Source: JBOCEF01 sp050586345 (lineage in GTDB: Bacteria; Pseudomonadota; Alphaproteobacteria; Rhodobacterales; Rhodobacteraceae). Taken from it: a DNA stretch of 64,000 nucleotides. This document shows, piece after piece, positions 7,577 to 15,998 of the stretch. Position 1 is the first letter of the stretch. The number at the start of each line of letters is the position of its first letter. Under the pieces are notes generated by a model. That model was given only the letters and a program-made list of their open reading frames with translations. It made no database searches and had not been told where the DNA came from. A program made the position numbers and the translations under genes. Where the stretch lies: contig NZ_JBOCEF010000002.1 of NCBI RefSeq assembly GCF_050586345.1, positions 123,062-187,061 on the forward strand, read 5' to 3'.

Positions 7577-8190
7577 ATGGCCCGCGCCTATAACCGCATC
7601 GCCTTCACCCAGGAGGTCCGCGCCCTCCAGGCCCGCAAGGGCTCGGAGGCGATCTACGCCCCGTTCCTTGCGCCCGAGACGCCCGAAGACGCGGCGCTCG
7701 GCCCGGCCGAGGCGGCCTTCATCACCGCCCGCGACGGGTTCTACCAGGCGACGGTGAACGCCGCGGGCTGGCCCTATGTCCAGTTCCGCGGCGGGGCGCC
7801 GGGCTTCGTGCACATCATCGACGAGCGCACGCTGGCCTATGCCGACCTGCGCGGCAATCGCCAGCATATCAGCGCCGGGAACCTGGCGCAGGAAAGCCGG
7901 GTGGCGCTGTTCTTCATGGACTACCCCAATCGCCGCCGCCTGAAGATGTTCGGCTGGGCGGCGGCGCAGGACGCCGAGGAGGCGCCGGAGCTGCGCGCCG
8001 CCCTCGCCCCCGCGACCGCGCGGGTGGAGCGGGTGGTGACCATCCGCGTGGCGGGCTTTGACTGGAACTGTCCCGCGCACATCCCCCGGCGCTTCACGCT
8101 GGAGGAGATCGAGACGCCGCTCCTGGCCCAGCAATCCCGGATCGAGGCGCTCGAGGCCGAGAACGCGCGCCTGCGTCGCGCCATGGGCGC
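7577..8190 (+). CDS. pyridoxamine 5'-phosphate oxidase-family protein, C-terminus lost in assembly gap
   Basis: About 204 residues of a PPOX split-barrel flavoprotein are readable (FITARDGFYQATVNAAGWPY, FRGGAPGFVHIIDERTLAYA, RRLKMFGWA). AAGGAG precedes the ATG at 7577. The frame ends in a helical EALEAENARLRRAM segment, close to where homologues usually end, then runs into a 22-base G run at 8191. The true stop codon is not present in this sequence, so treat it as an incomplete gene, not a pseudogene. It likely reduces or binds FMN/F420-type cofactors; the substrate is unknown. Confidence 0.85.
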
Positions 8191-8410
8191 GGGGGGGGGG
8201 GGGGGGGGGGGGCGGAGAGAAAAACCCGGGGGGGGGGGGGGTGGACCCAACCCCCCCCCCCCCCCTCCCCCCCCCCCCCCCCCCCAAAAAAAAAAAACAA
8301 AANNNNNNNNNNGAGGGAGTAGTGAGGGGGAGTGTGGGGGGGGAGAGTAAGTGTTTTGTTGGCTGGTTGGGGTGTTCTCCTTTCTCCCCCCCCCCCCCCC
8401 CCCCCCCCCC
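8191..8410. other. assembly scar: homopolymer artefact around a 10-N scaffold gap
   Basis: A 22-G run, long G, C and A runs, ten N at 8303-8312, then low-complexity G/T-rich sequence ending in a 25-C run (8386-8410). This is unlike any surrounding sequence and is typical of low-quality contig ends joined by scaffolding. No biological feature should be inferred here; glycine- or proline-run proteins predicted across it are false. Confidence 0.9.
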
Positions 8411-8483
8411 GGCCGGGGCGGGGTGCGCATGCCCTCGCCCTGCGCCGCCCCGTTCACCCGTCCTGACCCCGGAGAGACCCGCC

Positions 8484-9134
8484 ATGAGCCGCCGTCCCGT
8501 CGCCGCCGCCCTCGCCCTTGCGCCCGCCGCCGTGCTGGCGCCGGTCAGCCTCGCCGCCCCGTTGCCGCCCGTCGCCGCGGCGGCGGAGCGGGCCGCGCCC
8601 TCCCTGGCGGGCGCGCCCGGCGGGGCGCTCCGCCCGATCGCAGCCGCCTACGCCCCGGCTTCGCAGGAGGCCGCGCATCACGCCGCGCATCATTGGGCCG
8701 AGATCGGCGGCGCGCGCCTGTCCTGGCGCGAGGCGGGCGATCCCGGCGCCCCGGCGCTGCTGCTGCTCGGCGGCGCGGGGACGGCGGCCGAGATCCGCCG
8801 CCTGCTGCCGCGCCTGGCGCGCACCCACCACGTCATCGCGCCCGACACGCCCTTCGCCTCCGCCGTCGCTTCGAGCGGAGGGCAGGGGGACGCGCGCCTG
8901 GCCGAGGGCGCGCGGCGGCTGACGCTGCTCGCCGATGCGCTGGGGCTGGGGCGGTTCGGCATCCTCGCCTTCGCCCCCTCCGCCGCGCTGGGGATGCGCC
9001 TGCTGGCCGGGGCGCCGGAGCGGGTCGACGGGTTCATGGTCCGCTCCGGCGGCGCCTGCCTCGACGGGCTGGCGGCGTTCCGCGGCGGGCTCGCCGCCGC
9101 CGCCTCCGCCCCGCGCGGCGCCCCGATCTGCTGA
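8484..9134 (+). CDS. short, degenerate alpha/beta-hydrolase-like protein with signal-like N-terminus
   Basis: A 216-residue protein. It has an Ala/Pro-rich hydrophobic N-terminus (possible signal), then the start of an alpha/beta-hydrolase fold (ARLSWREAGDPGAPALLLLG, a HVIAPDTP segment, LTLLADALGLGRFGILAFAP). The nucleophile elbow reads AFAPSAALG instead of GxSxG, and the chain ends shortly after, so the acid and histidine of the triad have no room. It may be a truncated or non-catalytic relative. GGAGAG precedes the ATG at 8484. Codon use matches the neighbours, so the frame appears maintained. Confidence 0.6.
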   Translation: MSRRPVAAALALAPAAVLAPVSLAAPLPPVAAAAERAAPSLAGAPGGALRPIAAAYAPASQEAAHHAAHHWAEIGGARLSWREAGDPGAPALLLLGGAGTAAEIRRLLPRLARTHHVIAPDTPFASAVASSGGQGDARLAEGARRLTLLADALGLGRFGILAFAPSAALGMRLLAGAPERVDGFMVRSGGACLDGLAAFRGGLAAAASAPRGAPIC

Positions 9135-9200
9135 GGCCCGCTTCAACATCCCTGCCGCACACGCCACCTCACCCAGAACATTTCCCAAAGGATCACCGCC

Positions 9201-10067
9201 ATGACCGCCGCCATGACCGCCGCCGCCATTCCCGCCGCCCTCTCCCGCATCGCCGCCTTCGCGGACGCCGGAAAGGGCGGCAACCCCGCCGGGGTGCTGA
9301 TCGCCGACGCCATGCCGCCCGAGGCGGAGATGCAAAGGATCGCCGCCGCCGTCGGCTACTCCGAAACCGCCTTCGCGATGCCGGAGGGGGACCGCTGGCG
9401 GGTGCGCTATTTCTCGCCCGAGGCGGAGGTGCCGTTCTGCGGCCATGCCACCATCGCGCTGGGCGCGGCGCTGGCGGCGCAGGAGGGGGACGGGACCTTC
9501 CCGCTGCGGATCAATGGCGGCGACATCTCGGTCGAGGGACGGGCGGTGGCGGGCGGCGTCGAGGCGGCGCTGATCTCGCCGCCCAGCGGCCACCGCTACG
9601 CCGCCCCGCAGGACGTGGCCGCGGCGCTGGCGCTGTTCGGCCTGTCGCGCGCGGACCTGGTGGAGGGGCCGGCGCCGGTGATCGCCAATGCCGGGAACGA
9701 CCACCTGGTGCTGATCCTGAAGGACCGGGCGCGGCTGGCGGCGATGGATTACGACCTCGCCGCCGGGGCGGCGTTCATGCGCGGCCTCGGGCTGACCACC
9801 ATCAGCCTCCTGTGGGCCGAGGGGCCGCGGCGCTTCCATTCGCGCAACGCCTTCGCCATCGGCGGGGTGCTCGAGGACCCGGCCACCGGCGCCGCCGCCG
9901 CCGCGCTGGGCGGCTGGCTGCGCGACGCGGGCCTGCTGGAGGGCGGAGAGATCGAGATCGTGCAGGGCGAGGACATGGGCGCGAAGTCGCGCCTGACCGT
10001 CTCGCTGGACGGGCCGAAGGGCGCCGGGCTGCGCGTCGCCGGGGCGGCGCGGACCATCGCGGGCTGA
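9201..10067 (+). CDS. PhzF-family isomerase/epimerase
   Basis: A 288-residue protein of the PhzF (phenazine biosynthesis-like, diaminopimelate-epimerase fold) family. GNPAGV (28-33), the conserved glutamate E55 in GYSETAF, PFCGHATIALG and the DPATGAAAAALGGWL stretch are diagnostic. It probably isomerises a small acid; it need not make phenazines, as no other phz gene is near. It is the last gene of the TetR-controlled operon and is followed by a strong terminator at 10133-10161. Confidence 0.88.
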   Translation: MTAAMTAAAIPAALSRIAAFADAGKGGNPAGVLIADAMPPEAEMQRIAAAVGYSETAFAMPEGDRWRVRYFSPEAEVPFCGHATIALGAALAAQEGDGTFPLRINGGDISVEGRAVAGGVEAALISPPSGHRYAAPQDVAAALALFGLSRADLVEGPAPVIANAGNDHLVLILKDRARLAAMDYDLAAGAAFMRGLGLTTISLLWAEGPRRFHSRNAFAIGGVLEDPATGAAAAALGGWLRDAGLLEGGEIEIVQGEDMGAKSRLTVSLDGPKGAGLRVAGAARTIAG

Positions 10068-10132
10068 CGGGATCCCGGCGGGGCGGGGCGGCGGCGTCCG
10101 GGCCGGCGCCCGCCCACCGATCCCGCCGGAGA

Positions 10133-10161
10133 GGGCCGCGGCGCGGAGGGCGCCGCGGCCC
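10133..10161. terminator. intrinsic terminator between phzF-like gene and the sit operon
   Basis: GGGCCGCGGCGC (10133-10144) pairs perfectly with GCGCCGCGGCCC (10150-10161) around a 5-base loop and is followed by GTTTTG on the plus strand. It lies between the convergent phzF-like gene and permease gene. Confidence 0.8.
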
Positions 10162-10170
10162 GTTTTGCGC

Positions 10171-11037
10171 TCAGGCGGCGGCGGGGTCCGCCGCCGCCGC
10201 GCCGGTCTTCGCCGAGGCGCGCCGGTTCGCCCGCATCCGCGCCGCGAAGGCCGCCAGGAACATCCCCGTCAGCAGCAGCACCACCGTCGGCGCCGGCGCG
10301 CTGTCGAGCCAGAAGCTGAGGTAAGCCCCCCCCAGCATCGCCGCCAGCGTCGCGCCGCTCGCCACCATCATCATGCCCGCGAAGCGCCGCGCGGTCAGGA
10401 ACCCGATGGCCCCCGGCGCGATCAGCAGCGCGACGGCGAGGATCAGCCCCACCGAGCTGAGCACCGCCACGATGGTCAGCGACAGCAGCGTCAGCATCCC
10501 GTAATGCAGCCACGCCCCGTTCAGCCCGCAGGCCTGCGCCTGCGCCGGATCGAAGGCGTGGAGCAGGAAGTCCTTCCACTTGGCCAGCAGCACCGCGCCG
10601 GTGACGGCCGAGATCACCGCCGCCGTGCGCAGCGCCTCGGGGGTGATGCCCAGCATGTCGCCGAACAGGATGTGGTCCAGATGCACATCCGTCTCCACGG
10701 CCGCAAACATCACGATGCCGACCCCGAACATGCCCGAGAACACCACGCCCATCACCGTGTCCTGCTTGACGCGGGAATTGGCCGACAGGAACCCGGTCAG
10801 CAGCGCGCAGCCCATCCCCGCGGCGAAGGCGCCGACCAGCAGCGGCAGGCCCAGCACATGCGCCACCACCACGCCGGGCAGGATCGCGTGGCTGACCGCG
10901 TCGCCCATCAGCGACCAGCCCTTGAGGACGAGAAAGCAGCTCAGCATCGCCGTCGGGACCGCGACGATGGCCCCGATCAGCAGCGCGTTCTGCATGAAGG
11001 CGAACTGGAGGGGGAGGAGGAGCTCGTCCAGGCTCAT
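10171..11037 (-). CDS. sitD: manganese/iron ABC transporter permease (SitD-like)
   Basis: A 288-residue ABC-3 family permease with about eight hydrophobic segments. VLKGWSLMGDAVSHAILPGV is the family hallmark, also found in its partner permease. Its ATG at 11037 overlaps the TGA of the upstream permease gene (ATGA). It ends in a short Ala-rich tail. With the adjacent permease, ATPase and Glu-type binding protein it forms a SitABCD-like importer for Mn(II) and possibly Fe(II). The symbol is assigned by operon position and homologous motifs; sit and mnt naming is interchangeable in this family. Confidence 0.85.
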   Translation of the reverse strand: MSLDELLLPLQFAFMQNALLIGAIVAVPTAMLSCFLVLKGWSLMGDAVSHAILPGVVVAHVLGLPLLVGAFAAGMGCALLTGFLSANSRVKQDTVMGVVFSGMFGVGIVMFAAVETDVHLDHILFGDMLGITPEALRTAAVISAVTGAVLLAKWKDFLLHAFDPAQAQACGLNGAWLHYGMLTLLSLTIVAVLSSVGLILAVALLIAPGAIGFLTARRFAGMMMVASGATLAAMLGGAYLSFWLDSAPAPTVVLLLTGMFLAAFAARMRANRRASAKTGAAAADPAAA

Positions 11038-11984
11038 GCCGCGCCTCCCTCGCCGGTGTGAAGGCCATGGGGGAGGCGGGGCAGGGCGGCGGCGCCCGCC
11101 TCGCGGCCCGCCTCGGCGTCTTCCGCGGCCAGCGCCGCGGCGGCGCGGCGGCGGGCGGCCAGCATCCCGTGCTTCGGGGCGAAGACGAAGGCCAGCAGGA
11201 ACAGCAGCGTCTGGAAGCTGACGATCACGCCCCCGGTGGCGCCGTTGAGGTAATAGCTCGCCCAGGCGCCGAAGAAGCTGCACCCGGCGCCGATGGCGAT
11301 GGCGGTGGCCAGGAGGCGGGGAAAGCGGTCGCACAGAAGGTAGGCCGTGGCGCCGGGCGTCACCACCATGGCGATCACCAGGAACGCCCCCACCGTCTGC
11401 ATCGCCGCCACCGTGCAGGCCGCCAGCAGCGCGAAGAACAGCCCGCGCATCAGGCCCGGGCGCAGGCCGACGGCGCGGGCGTGGGTTTCATCGAAGAACA
11501 CCGCCAGCATGTCCTTCCACTTGGCCCCGAGGATCGCCAGCGACACCAGCCCGATGGCCGCAAGCTGCATCGCGTCGCCCGGGGAGATGGCGAGGATGTT
11601 GCCCATGGTGATGGTCTGGACCGAGATCCCGACGGGGTTGAGCGAGACCATGAACAGCCCCAGCCCGAAGAAGGCGGTGAAGATCAGCCCGATCACCGCG
11701 TCCTCCTTGAGGCCCGAGCGGGCTTGGAAGAACAGCATCGCCCCCGCCGCCATGCCCCCCGCCACGAAGGCGCCGAGCGCGAAGGGAAGGCCCAGCATCG
11801 ACGCCGCCGCCACCCCCGGCACGATGGAGTGCGAGAGCGCGTCGCCCACCAGCGACCAGCCCTTGAGCATCAGGTAGGCCGAGAGGAACGCGCAGACCCC
11901 GCCCACGAGGGCCGAGATCAGCATCGCGTTGGTCATGTAGGCGTAGCCGAAGGGTTCGAGCGCCAGCTCGATGAAGCCGCTCAT
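11034..11984 (-). CDS. sitC: manganese/iron ABC transporter permease (SitC-like)
   Basis: A 316-residue ABC-3 permease. LMLKGWSLVGDALSHSIVPG (about residues 38-57) is the conserved cytoplasmic motif, surrounded by eight or nine predicted membrane spans; the C-terminal 40 residues are a soluble Ala/Glu/Arg-rich tail. It is coupled by ATGA overlaps to the ATPase upstream and the second permease downstream, so all are read from one message. The two permeases are paralogues and probably form a heterodimer. Confidence 0.86.
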   Translation of the reverse strand: MSGFIELALEPFGYAYMTNAMLISALVGGVCAFLSAYLMLKGWSLVGDALSHSIVPGVAAASMLGLPFALGAFVAGGMAAGAMLFFQARSGLKEDAVIGLIFTAFFGLGLFMVSLNPVGISVQTITMGNILAISPGDAMQLAAIGLVSLAILGAKWKDMLAVFFDETHARAVGLRPGLMRGLFFALLAACTVAAMQTVGAFLVIAMVVTPGATAYLLCDRFPRLLATAIAIGAGCSFFGAWASYYLNGATGGVIVSFQTLLFLLAFVFAPKHGMLAARRRAAAALAAEDAEAGREAGAAALPRLPHGLHTGEGGAA

Positions 11985-12964
11985 GCGCCGGGGCCCTCCT
12001 GCATCGGGGGCAGGGCGCCGCGGGCCCGGTCGTCGGCCCGGTCATTGGCGCTGGCGGCGTCCTCGGCCTCGGCGCTGGCGCGGGCCTGCGCCTCGCCGGG
12101 GGCTTCCGGGACCGGGCGGGCGCGGCGGAAGCGGCCGTCATAATGGACGATCGGGCGCTCGTCATCGGTGATGACCTGCAATTCGCGCGGGTCGTCATCA
12201 TCGTGCAGCCGCGGGCCGCCGATGGTGAAGCGGCGCAGCACGCCGCCGAAGGCGGTTTCCAGGTTGGCGCGGGTGAACACGTCCTCGGTCCGGCCCTCGG
12301 CCAGCACCGTGCCCTTGATCAGCGCCGTGCGGTCGCAGAACTCGGGCACCGAGCCGAGATTGTGGGTCGAGACCAGCATCACCCTCCCCTCGTCCCGCAG
12401 GGCCTTCAGAAGCGCGATGATCTGGTCCTCGGTCTTCACGTCGACGCCGGTGAAGGGCTCGTCCAGCAGGATCGCGCGGGCGTCCTGGGCGAGGGCGCGG
12501 GCGAGGAACACGCGCTTGCGCTGGCCGCCCGACAGCTCTCCGATCTGGCGCTTGCGGAAGTCCTGCATGTTCACGCGGGCGAGGGCGGCGTCGACCGCGG
12601 CGCGGTCGGCGGCGCGGGGGCGGCGCAAAAAGCCCATGTGGCCGTAGCGGCCCATCATCACCACGTCCTCGACCAGCACGGGGAAGGCCCAGTCGACCTC
12701 CTCGGCCTGGGGCACGTAAGCCACGAGGTTCCGGCGCAGGGCCGCCTTCACGGGAAGGCCGAACACGCGGACCTCGCCGCGGGCCGCGGGAACGAAGCCC
12801 ATGATCGCCTTGAACAGGGTGGACTTGCCCGCGCCGTTGACGCCAACGAGGGCGGTGATCGAGCCGCCCGGGGCGGTCATCGTGGCGGCGCGCAGGGCGG
12901 TGTGCCCGTTGCGGTAGGTGACGTGGAGGCCGCTGACCTCGATCCCCTGCGCGGCGTCGGTCAT
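11981..12964 (-). CDS. sitB: manganese/iron ABC transporter ATP-binding protein (SitB-like)
   Basis: A 327-residue ATPase. Walker A GVNGAGKST (41-49), a Q-loop in YVPQAEEVDWAFPV, signature LSGGQRKR (144-151) and Walker B ILLDEP (165-170) are intact. VPQAEEVDWAFPV is typical of the Mn/Fe/Zn subgroup. The start at 12964 has GGAG eight bases upstream; an alternative ATG at 12979 would overlap the binding-protein stop (ATGA) and add MMEQP. The C-terminal 70-80 residues, rich in Asp, Glu, Ala and Arg, extend beyond the usual ATPase length and contain DDDD and HYDGRFRRAR; their role is unknown. Confidence 0.87.
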   Translation of the reverse strand: MTDAAQGIEVSGLHVTYRNGHTALRAATMTAPGGSITALVGVNGAGKSTLFKAIMGFVPAARGEVRVFGLPVKAALRRNLVAYVPQAEEVDWAFPVLVEDVVMMGRYGHMGFLRRPRAADRAAVDAALARVNMQDFRKRQIGELSGGQRKRVFLARALAQDARAILLDEPFTGVDVKTEDQIIALLKALRDEGRVMLVSTHNLGSVPEFCDRTALIKGTVLAEGRTEDVFTRANLETAFGGVLRRFTIGGPRLHDDDDPRELQVITDDERPIVHYDGRFRRARPVPEAPGEAQARASAEAEDAASANDRADDRARGALPPMQEGPGA

Positions 12965-12975
12965 CGGCTGCTCCA

Positions 12976-13875
12976 TCATTCCGCGGCGGGGGCGAGCCCG
13001 TCGGCCACGGTCTGCGCGGTGACGCGCAGCAGGTCGAGATAGGTGGGGGCGGGTCCGTCCGCCTCGGTCAGGCTGTCGACATAGAGGACCCCGCCATAGC
13101 GCGCCCCGGTCTCGCGCGCGATCTGCTCGGCCGGGGCGGTGTTGACGGTGCTCTCGCAGAACACCGCCGGGGCGCCCGTCTCGCGGATGCCGTCGATCAC
13201 CTTGCGCACCTGCTGCGGCGTGCCGGTCTGGTCGGCGTTCATCGGCCAGAGGTAAAGCTCCTGCATCCCGAAATCGCGGGCGAGGTAGGAGAACGCGCCC
13301 TCGCAGGTCACGAGGATGCGCTGCGCCTCGGGGATCGCGGCGATGCGGGCGCGCAGGGGCTCGATGGTAGCGCGCAGGGCCTCGGCATAGGCGTCGGCGT
13401 TGGCGGCGTAGATCGCGGCGTTGACGGGGTCGGCTTCGGCCAGGGCCTTCTCGATATTGTCGATATAGATCAGGGCGTTGCTGAGGCCCATCCAGCCATG
13501 GGGGTTGGCCTTGCCCGCGTAGTCGCCCTCGCCGATCGGGATCGGGTCGATGCCCTCGGAGAGGACGGCCGAGGGCTTGTCGCCGAGCTGGCGCAGGAAT
13601 TTCTCGAACCATTGTTCGAGGTTGAGCCCGTTGCGCAGCACCAGGTCGGCGTCATGGGCGCGCAGGATGTCGCGCGGGGTGGGGCGATAGCCATGCACCT
13701 CGGCGCCCGGGCGGGTGATTGAGACCACCTCGGCCGCGTCTCCGGCGACGTTGGCGGCCATGTCGGCCAGCACCGTGAAGGTGGTGACGACCTTCAGCTT
13801 CTCGGCCGCGGCGGGGGCGGCCCCGAGCAGGGCGGCGGGCAGGATCAGGGCGGCGAGGCGAGCGGCGGCGCGCAT
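12976..13875 (-). CDS. sitA: metal ABC transporter substrate-binding protein, Mn/Fe type (SitA-like)
   Basis: A 299-residue cluster A-I (TroA/ZnuA fold) binding protein with a cleavable signal (about residues 1-24). Ligands read H61 (EVHGYRPTPRD), H126 (NPHGWM), E192 (CEGAFSYLARDFG) and D267 (YVDSLT). Glutamate rather than histidine at the third site, and no His-rich loop, mark the Mn/Fe branch rather than ZnuA. GGGAG precedes the ATG at 13875; an ATG eight codons earlier is less likely. It is the first gene of the sit operon, about 86 bp downstream of a Fur/Mur-like palindrome. Confidence 0.9.
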   Translation of the reverse strand: MRAAARLAALILPAALLGAAPAAAEKLKVVTTFTVLADMAANVAGDAAEVVSITRPGAEVHGYRPTPRDILRAHDADLVLRNGLNLEQWFEKFLRQLGDKPSAVLSEGIDPIPIGEGDYAGKANPHGWMGLSNALIYIDNIEKALAEADPVNAAIYAANADAYAEALRATIEPLRARIAAIPEAQRILVTCEGAFSYLARDFGMQELYLWPMNADQTGTPQQVRKVIDGIRETGAPAVFCESTVNTAPAEQIARETGARYGGVLYVDSLTEADGPAPTYLDLLRVTAQTVADGLAPAAE

Positions 13876-13960
13876 GGAGGCTCCCGGTCTGGGGGTCATG
13901 AACTGGGGTTTCGCATCTGCACAAGAGTTATGGAGGGGGGGAGGCCGCTGTCAATGACTT

Positions 13961-13975
13961 TGCGAATAATTCGCA
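13961..13975. promoter_or_regulatory. Fur/Mur-like palindrome upstream of the sit operon
   Basis: TGCGAATAATTCGCA is a perfect 15-bp palindrome in an AT-richer patch, about 86 bp upstream of the sitA start and followed by TTTGCAAC. Alphaproteobacterial sitA promoters are controlled by the manganese regulator Mur (a Fur relative), whose sites are GC-flanked AT palindromes of this size. Assignment to Mur, Fur or Irr is inference. Confidence 0.6.
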
Positions 13976-14118
13976 TTTGCAACTTGGGGCGCCGCCGGGC
14001 GGACGCGGCGCAAGCAGGCCGCGCGTCCGGCGGCGCGCAGGCGGAACCGGGGCGCCCGCGCGGCGCGTCGGGCGGGGCGCTTGCGGCGCGGGGCGCCCGG
14101 CGCCGGGGGGCGGGGGCG

Positions 14119-14913
14119 TCAGTCCGGGTAGATCGGATCGGCGGTGAACACCCCGCCCTGGTACACCGCCTCGGGCGCATCCGCGGCGGGGCGGGGGGCG
14201 GCGGCCTCGACCTTCGCCCGATACGCCTCGGCATCGTCCTTCGGCGCCCAGCCGAGATGGTCCGCCGCCCGGTTGTCCCACCAGGAGGCGGCGTTGGCGG
14301 ACGCGCCGTAGACCACCGGGCAGCCCAGCCGGGGCGCGCCGAACACCCGCTCGGCGAACTGCACGAAATCGTCGTGGGACAGCCAGGTGGAGAGCTGCCG
14401 CCGGTCCCCCGGCTCGGGCAGGCACGAGCCGATGCGCAGGATGGCGGTCTCCACCCCCGCCTTCTCCCAGTACATCTTCGCCACCAGCTCGCCATAGCCC
14501 TTGGAGACGCCGTACCAGCCGTCGGGACGCATCTCGGCCGTTGCATCGAGCTTGGCGGTCTGCGGGTGGAACCCCACGACATGGTTGGAGGAGGCGAACA
14601 GGATCCGCGGCCGCCCGTTCAGCCGCGCGGCCTCGTAGAGGTTCTTCACCCCGACGATGTTGGCGCCGAGGATCTTCGAGAAGTCGTCCTCGACCGAGAT
14701 GCCGCCGAAATGCACGATCCCGTCGCAGCCCGCGACCAGGTCGTTGACGAAAGCGGCGTCGGCGAGGTCGCCGATCCTCACCTCCTCGCCCGGACCCGCG
14801 GCGCCGGGGTCCGAGATGTCCGACAGGCGCAGCACGTCCGCGAGGCCCCCCAGCCGCGCCCGCGCCATGCGGCCCAGCGTGCCCGCCGCGCCGGTGATCA
14901 GAAGCCTGCGCAT
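14119..14913 (-). CDS. udh: uronate dehydrogenase
   Basis: A 264-residue NAD-dependent dehydrogenase oxidising D-galacturonate or D-glucuronate to the aldaro-1,4(5)-lactone. The Rossmann motif TGAAGTLG (7-14), FASSNHVVGFHPQT (107-120), Y134/K138 (WYGVSK), RIGSCLPEP, LSTWLSHDDF and VVYGASANAASWWDN match Agrobacterium Udh closely in order and spacing. The start at 14913 follows GAGGAGG; upstream in-frame ATGs at 14919 and 14952 are less likely. It is divergent from gntR; an operator-like dyad sits 38-54 bp upstream. It performs the first step of the pathway completed by the genes at 15999-18897. Confidence 0.92.
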   Translation of the reverse strand: MRRLLITGAAGTLGRMARARLGGLADVLRLSDISDPGAAGPGEEVRIGDLADAAFVNDLVAGCDGIVHFGGISVEDDFSKILGANIVGVKNLYEAARLNGRPRILFASSNHVVGFHPQTAKLDATAEMRPDGWYGVSKGYGELVAKMYWEKAGVETAILRIGSCLPEPGDRRQLSTWLSHDDFVQFAERVFGAPRLGCPVVYGASANAASWWDNRAADHLGWAPKDDAEAYRAKVEAAAPRPAADAPEAVYQGGVFTADPIYPD

Positions 14914-14950
14914 CGCCATCCTCCTCGCCTCCTTCGCCTCGACTTGTTCC

Positions 14951-14967
14951 ATCTTGTATGATGAGTT
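14951..14967. promoter_or_regulatory. GntR-type operator upstream of udh
   Basis: ATCTTGTATGATGAGTT is an imperfect dyad. Its complement matches the perfect site at 15899-15915 at 13 of 17 positions. It lies in the udh-gntR divergent gap, so the GntR protein at 15102 probably binds here. Confidence 0.55.
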
Positions 14968-15101
14968 GCACGCGCCGGGTCAACGCGCGGGTCATTCCCT
15001 TCGCGCGCGGGGGGCCGTAGAACGGGCCTGCCGGGGGAGGCGGCGATTTTGAGACGGGACGGCGCGCATCGCCGCCCCACCGCACGAAGAGGCGCGCCGA
15101 C

Positions 15102-15851
15102 GTGACCGAGACCGACCCCCGCACCCCGCCCGACGCCGCCGCGGACCCTTCCCGCGCGCGTCCCAAGCGCGCCGCGATGCTGGCCGAGGAGCTGGGCGGC
15201 CGGATCCGCGCGGGCGAGTACGAGGTCGGCGACAAGCTGCCCTCGGAAGCCGCGCTGACCCGCAGCCACGGCGTCTCGCGCACCGTGGTCCGCGAGGCGA
15301 TGGCCTCCCTGCGCGCCGAGGGTCTCGTCGCCTCGCGCCAGGGGGCGGGGGTGTTCGTGATTTCGGACGGGCGCGCCGCGGACGGCGCGTTTCAGAACGT
15401 GGACCCCGAGAAAATCGGCTCGATCATCGAGATGCTCGAGCTGCGCGCCGCGGTGGAGGTGGAGGCCGCCGCACTCGCCGCCCGTCGCCGCAGCCCGGCG
15501 CAGGAGGACGCGATCTTCGCCGCCTGCTCCTCCATGGAGCGGGTGGTGGAGCGCGGGGAGCCGTCGCTGGAACCCGACTACGTCTTCCACCGCGCGGTGG
15601 CCGAGGCGACGGGCAACCCCCGCTTCGCCCAGTTCATGGAGCTGATCGGCCTCGGGTCGATCCCCCGCGCGGGCATGGTCGACGACGCCCGCCAGAAAGA
15701 GGCGCGGCCGTACCTGACGCAGATCCTGGCCGAGCACCGCGCCATCGCCGCGGCCATCGCCTCGGGCGACGAGGAGGCCGCCAAGGCCGCCATGCGCCGC
15801 CACCTGGTCGGCTCCCAGCAGCGCTACCGCGAGATGCTGCGGCGCGTCTGA
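15102..15851 (+). CDS. GntR/FadR-family regulator of the uronate cluster (GTG start)
   Basis: A 249-residue regulator with an N-terminal GntR winged helix (VGDKLPSEAALTRSHGVSRT, then VVREAMASLRAEGLV) and a C-terminal FCD ligand domain (ELRAAVEVEAAALAARR, HRAVAEATGNPRFAQFMELI). No suitable ATG precedes the HTH; GTG at 15102 has GAGG nine bases upstream. It sits between udh and kdgD, and two related dyads flank the gene, which suggests repression of both transcription units relieved by a uronate or pathway intermediate, as for UxuR/ExuR/FadR relatives. Confidence 0.88.
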   Translation: MTETDPRTPPDAAADPSRARPKRAAMLAEELGGRIRAGEYEVGDKLPSEAALTRSHGVSRTVVREAMASLRAEGLVASRQGAGVFVISDGRAADGAFQNVDPEKIGSIIEMLELRAAVEVEAAALAARRRSPAQEDAIFAACSSMERVVERGEPSLEPDYVFHRAVAEATGNPRFAQFMELIGLGSIPRAGMVDDARQKEARPYLTQILAEHRAIAAAIASGDEEAAKAAMRRHLVGSQQRYREMLRRV

Positions 15852-15898
15852 TCGTCGCCGCGCGGCCCGGCCCGGCCCGCCGTGCAAGCCTTGCGCGA

Positions 15899-15915
15899 AA
15901 CTTGTCATACAAGTT
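15899..15915. promoter_or_regulatory. GntR-type operator upstream of kdgD-gci-gli
   Basis: AACTTGT-CAT-ACAAGTT is a perfect 7-bp-arm dyad of the TTGTxxxACAA type bound by FadR/UxuR-like GntR proteins. It lies 83 bp before the kdgD start. Confidence 0.7.
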
Positions 15916-15998
15916 GTTGACGGCAGCGCCCGCCGCCTGCATCCTGCCCGCCGACGCGCAAGGGGAACACCCCGCGCCCGGCAGGGGAGGAACGGCCG

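Noticed and set aside
8191..8457. Gly-run or Pro-run proteins across the homopolymer tracts
   Set aside because: They are translations of assembly artefact around the N gap.
10131..10170. Possible small RNA between phzF-like and sit genes
   Set aside because: The structure is fully explained as an intrinsic terminator; no promoter was seen.
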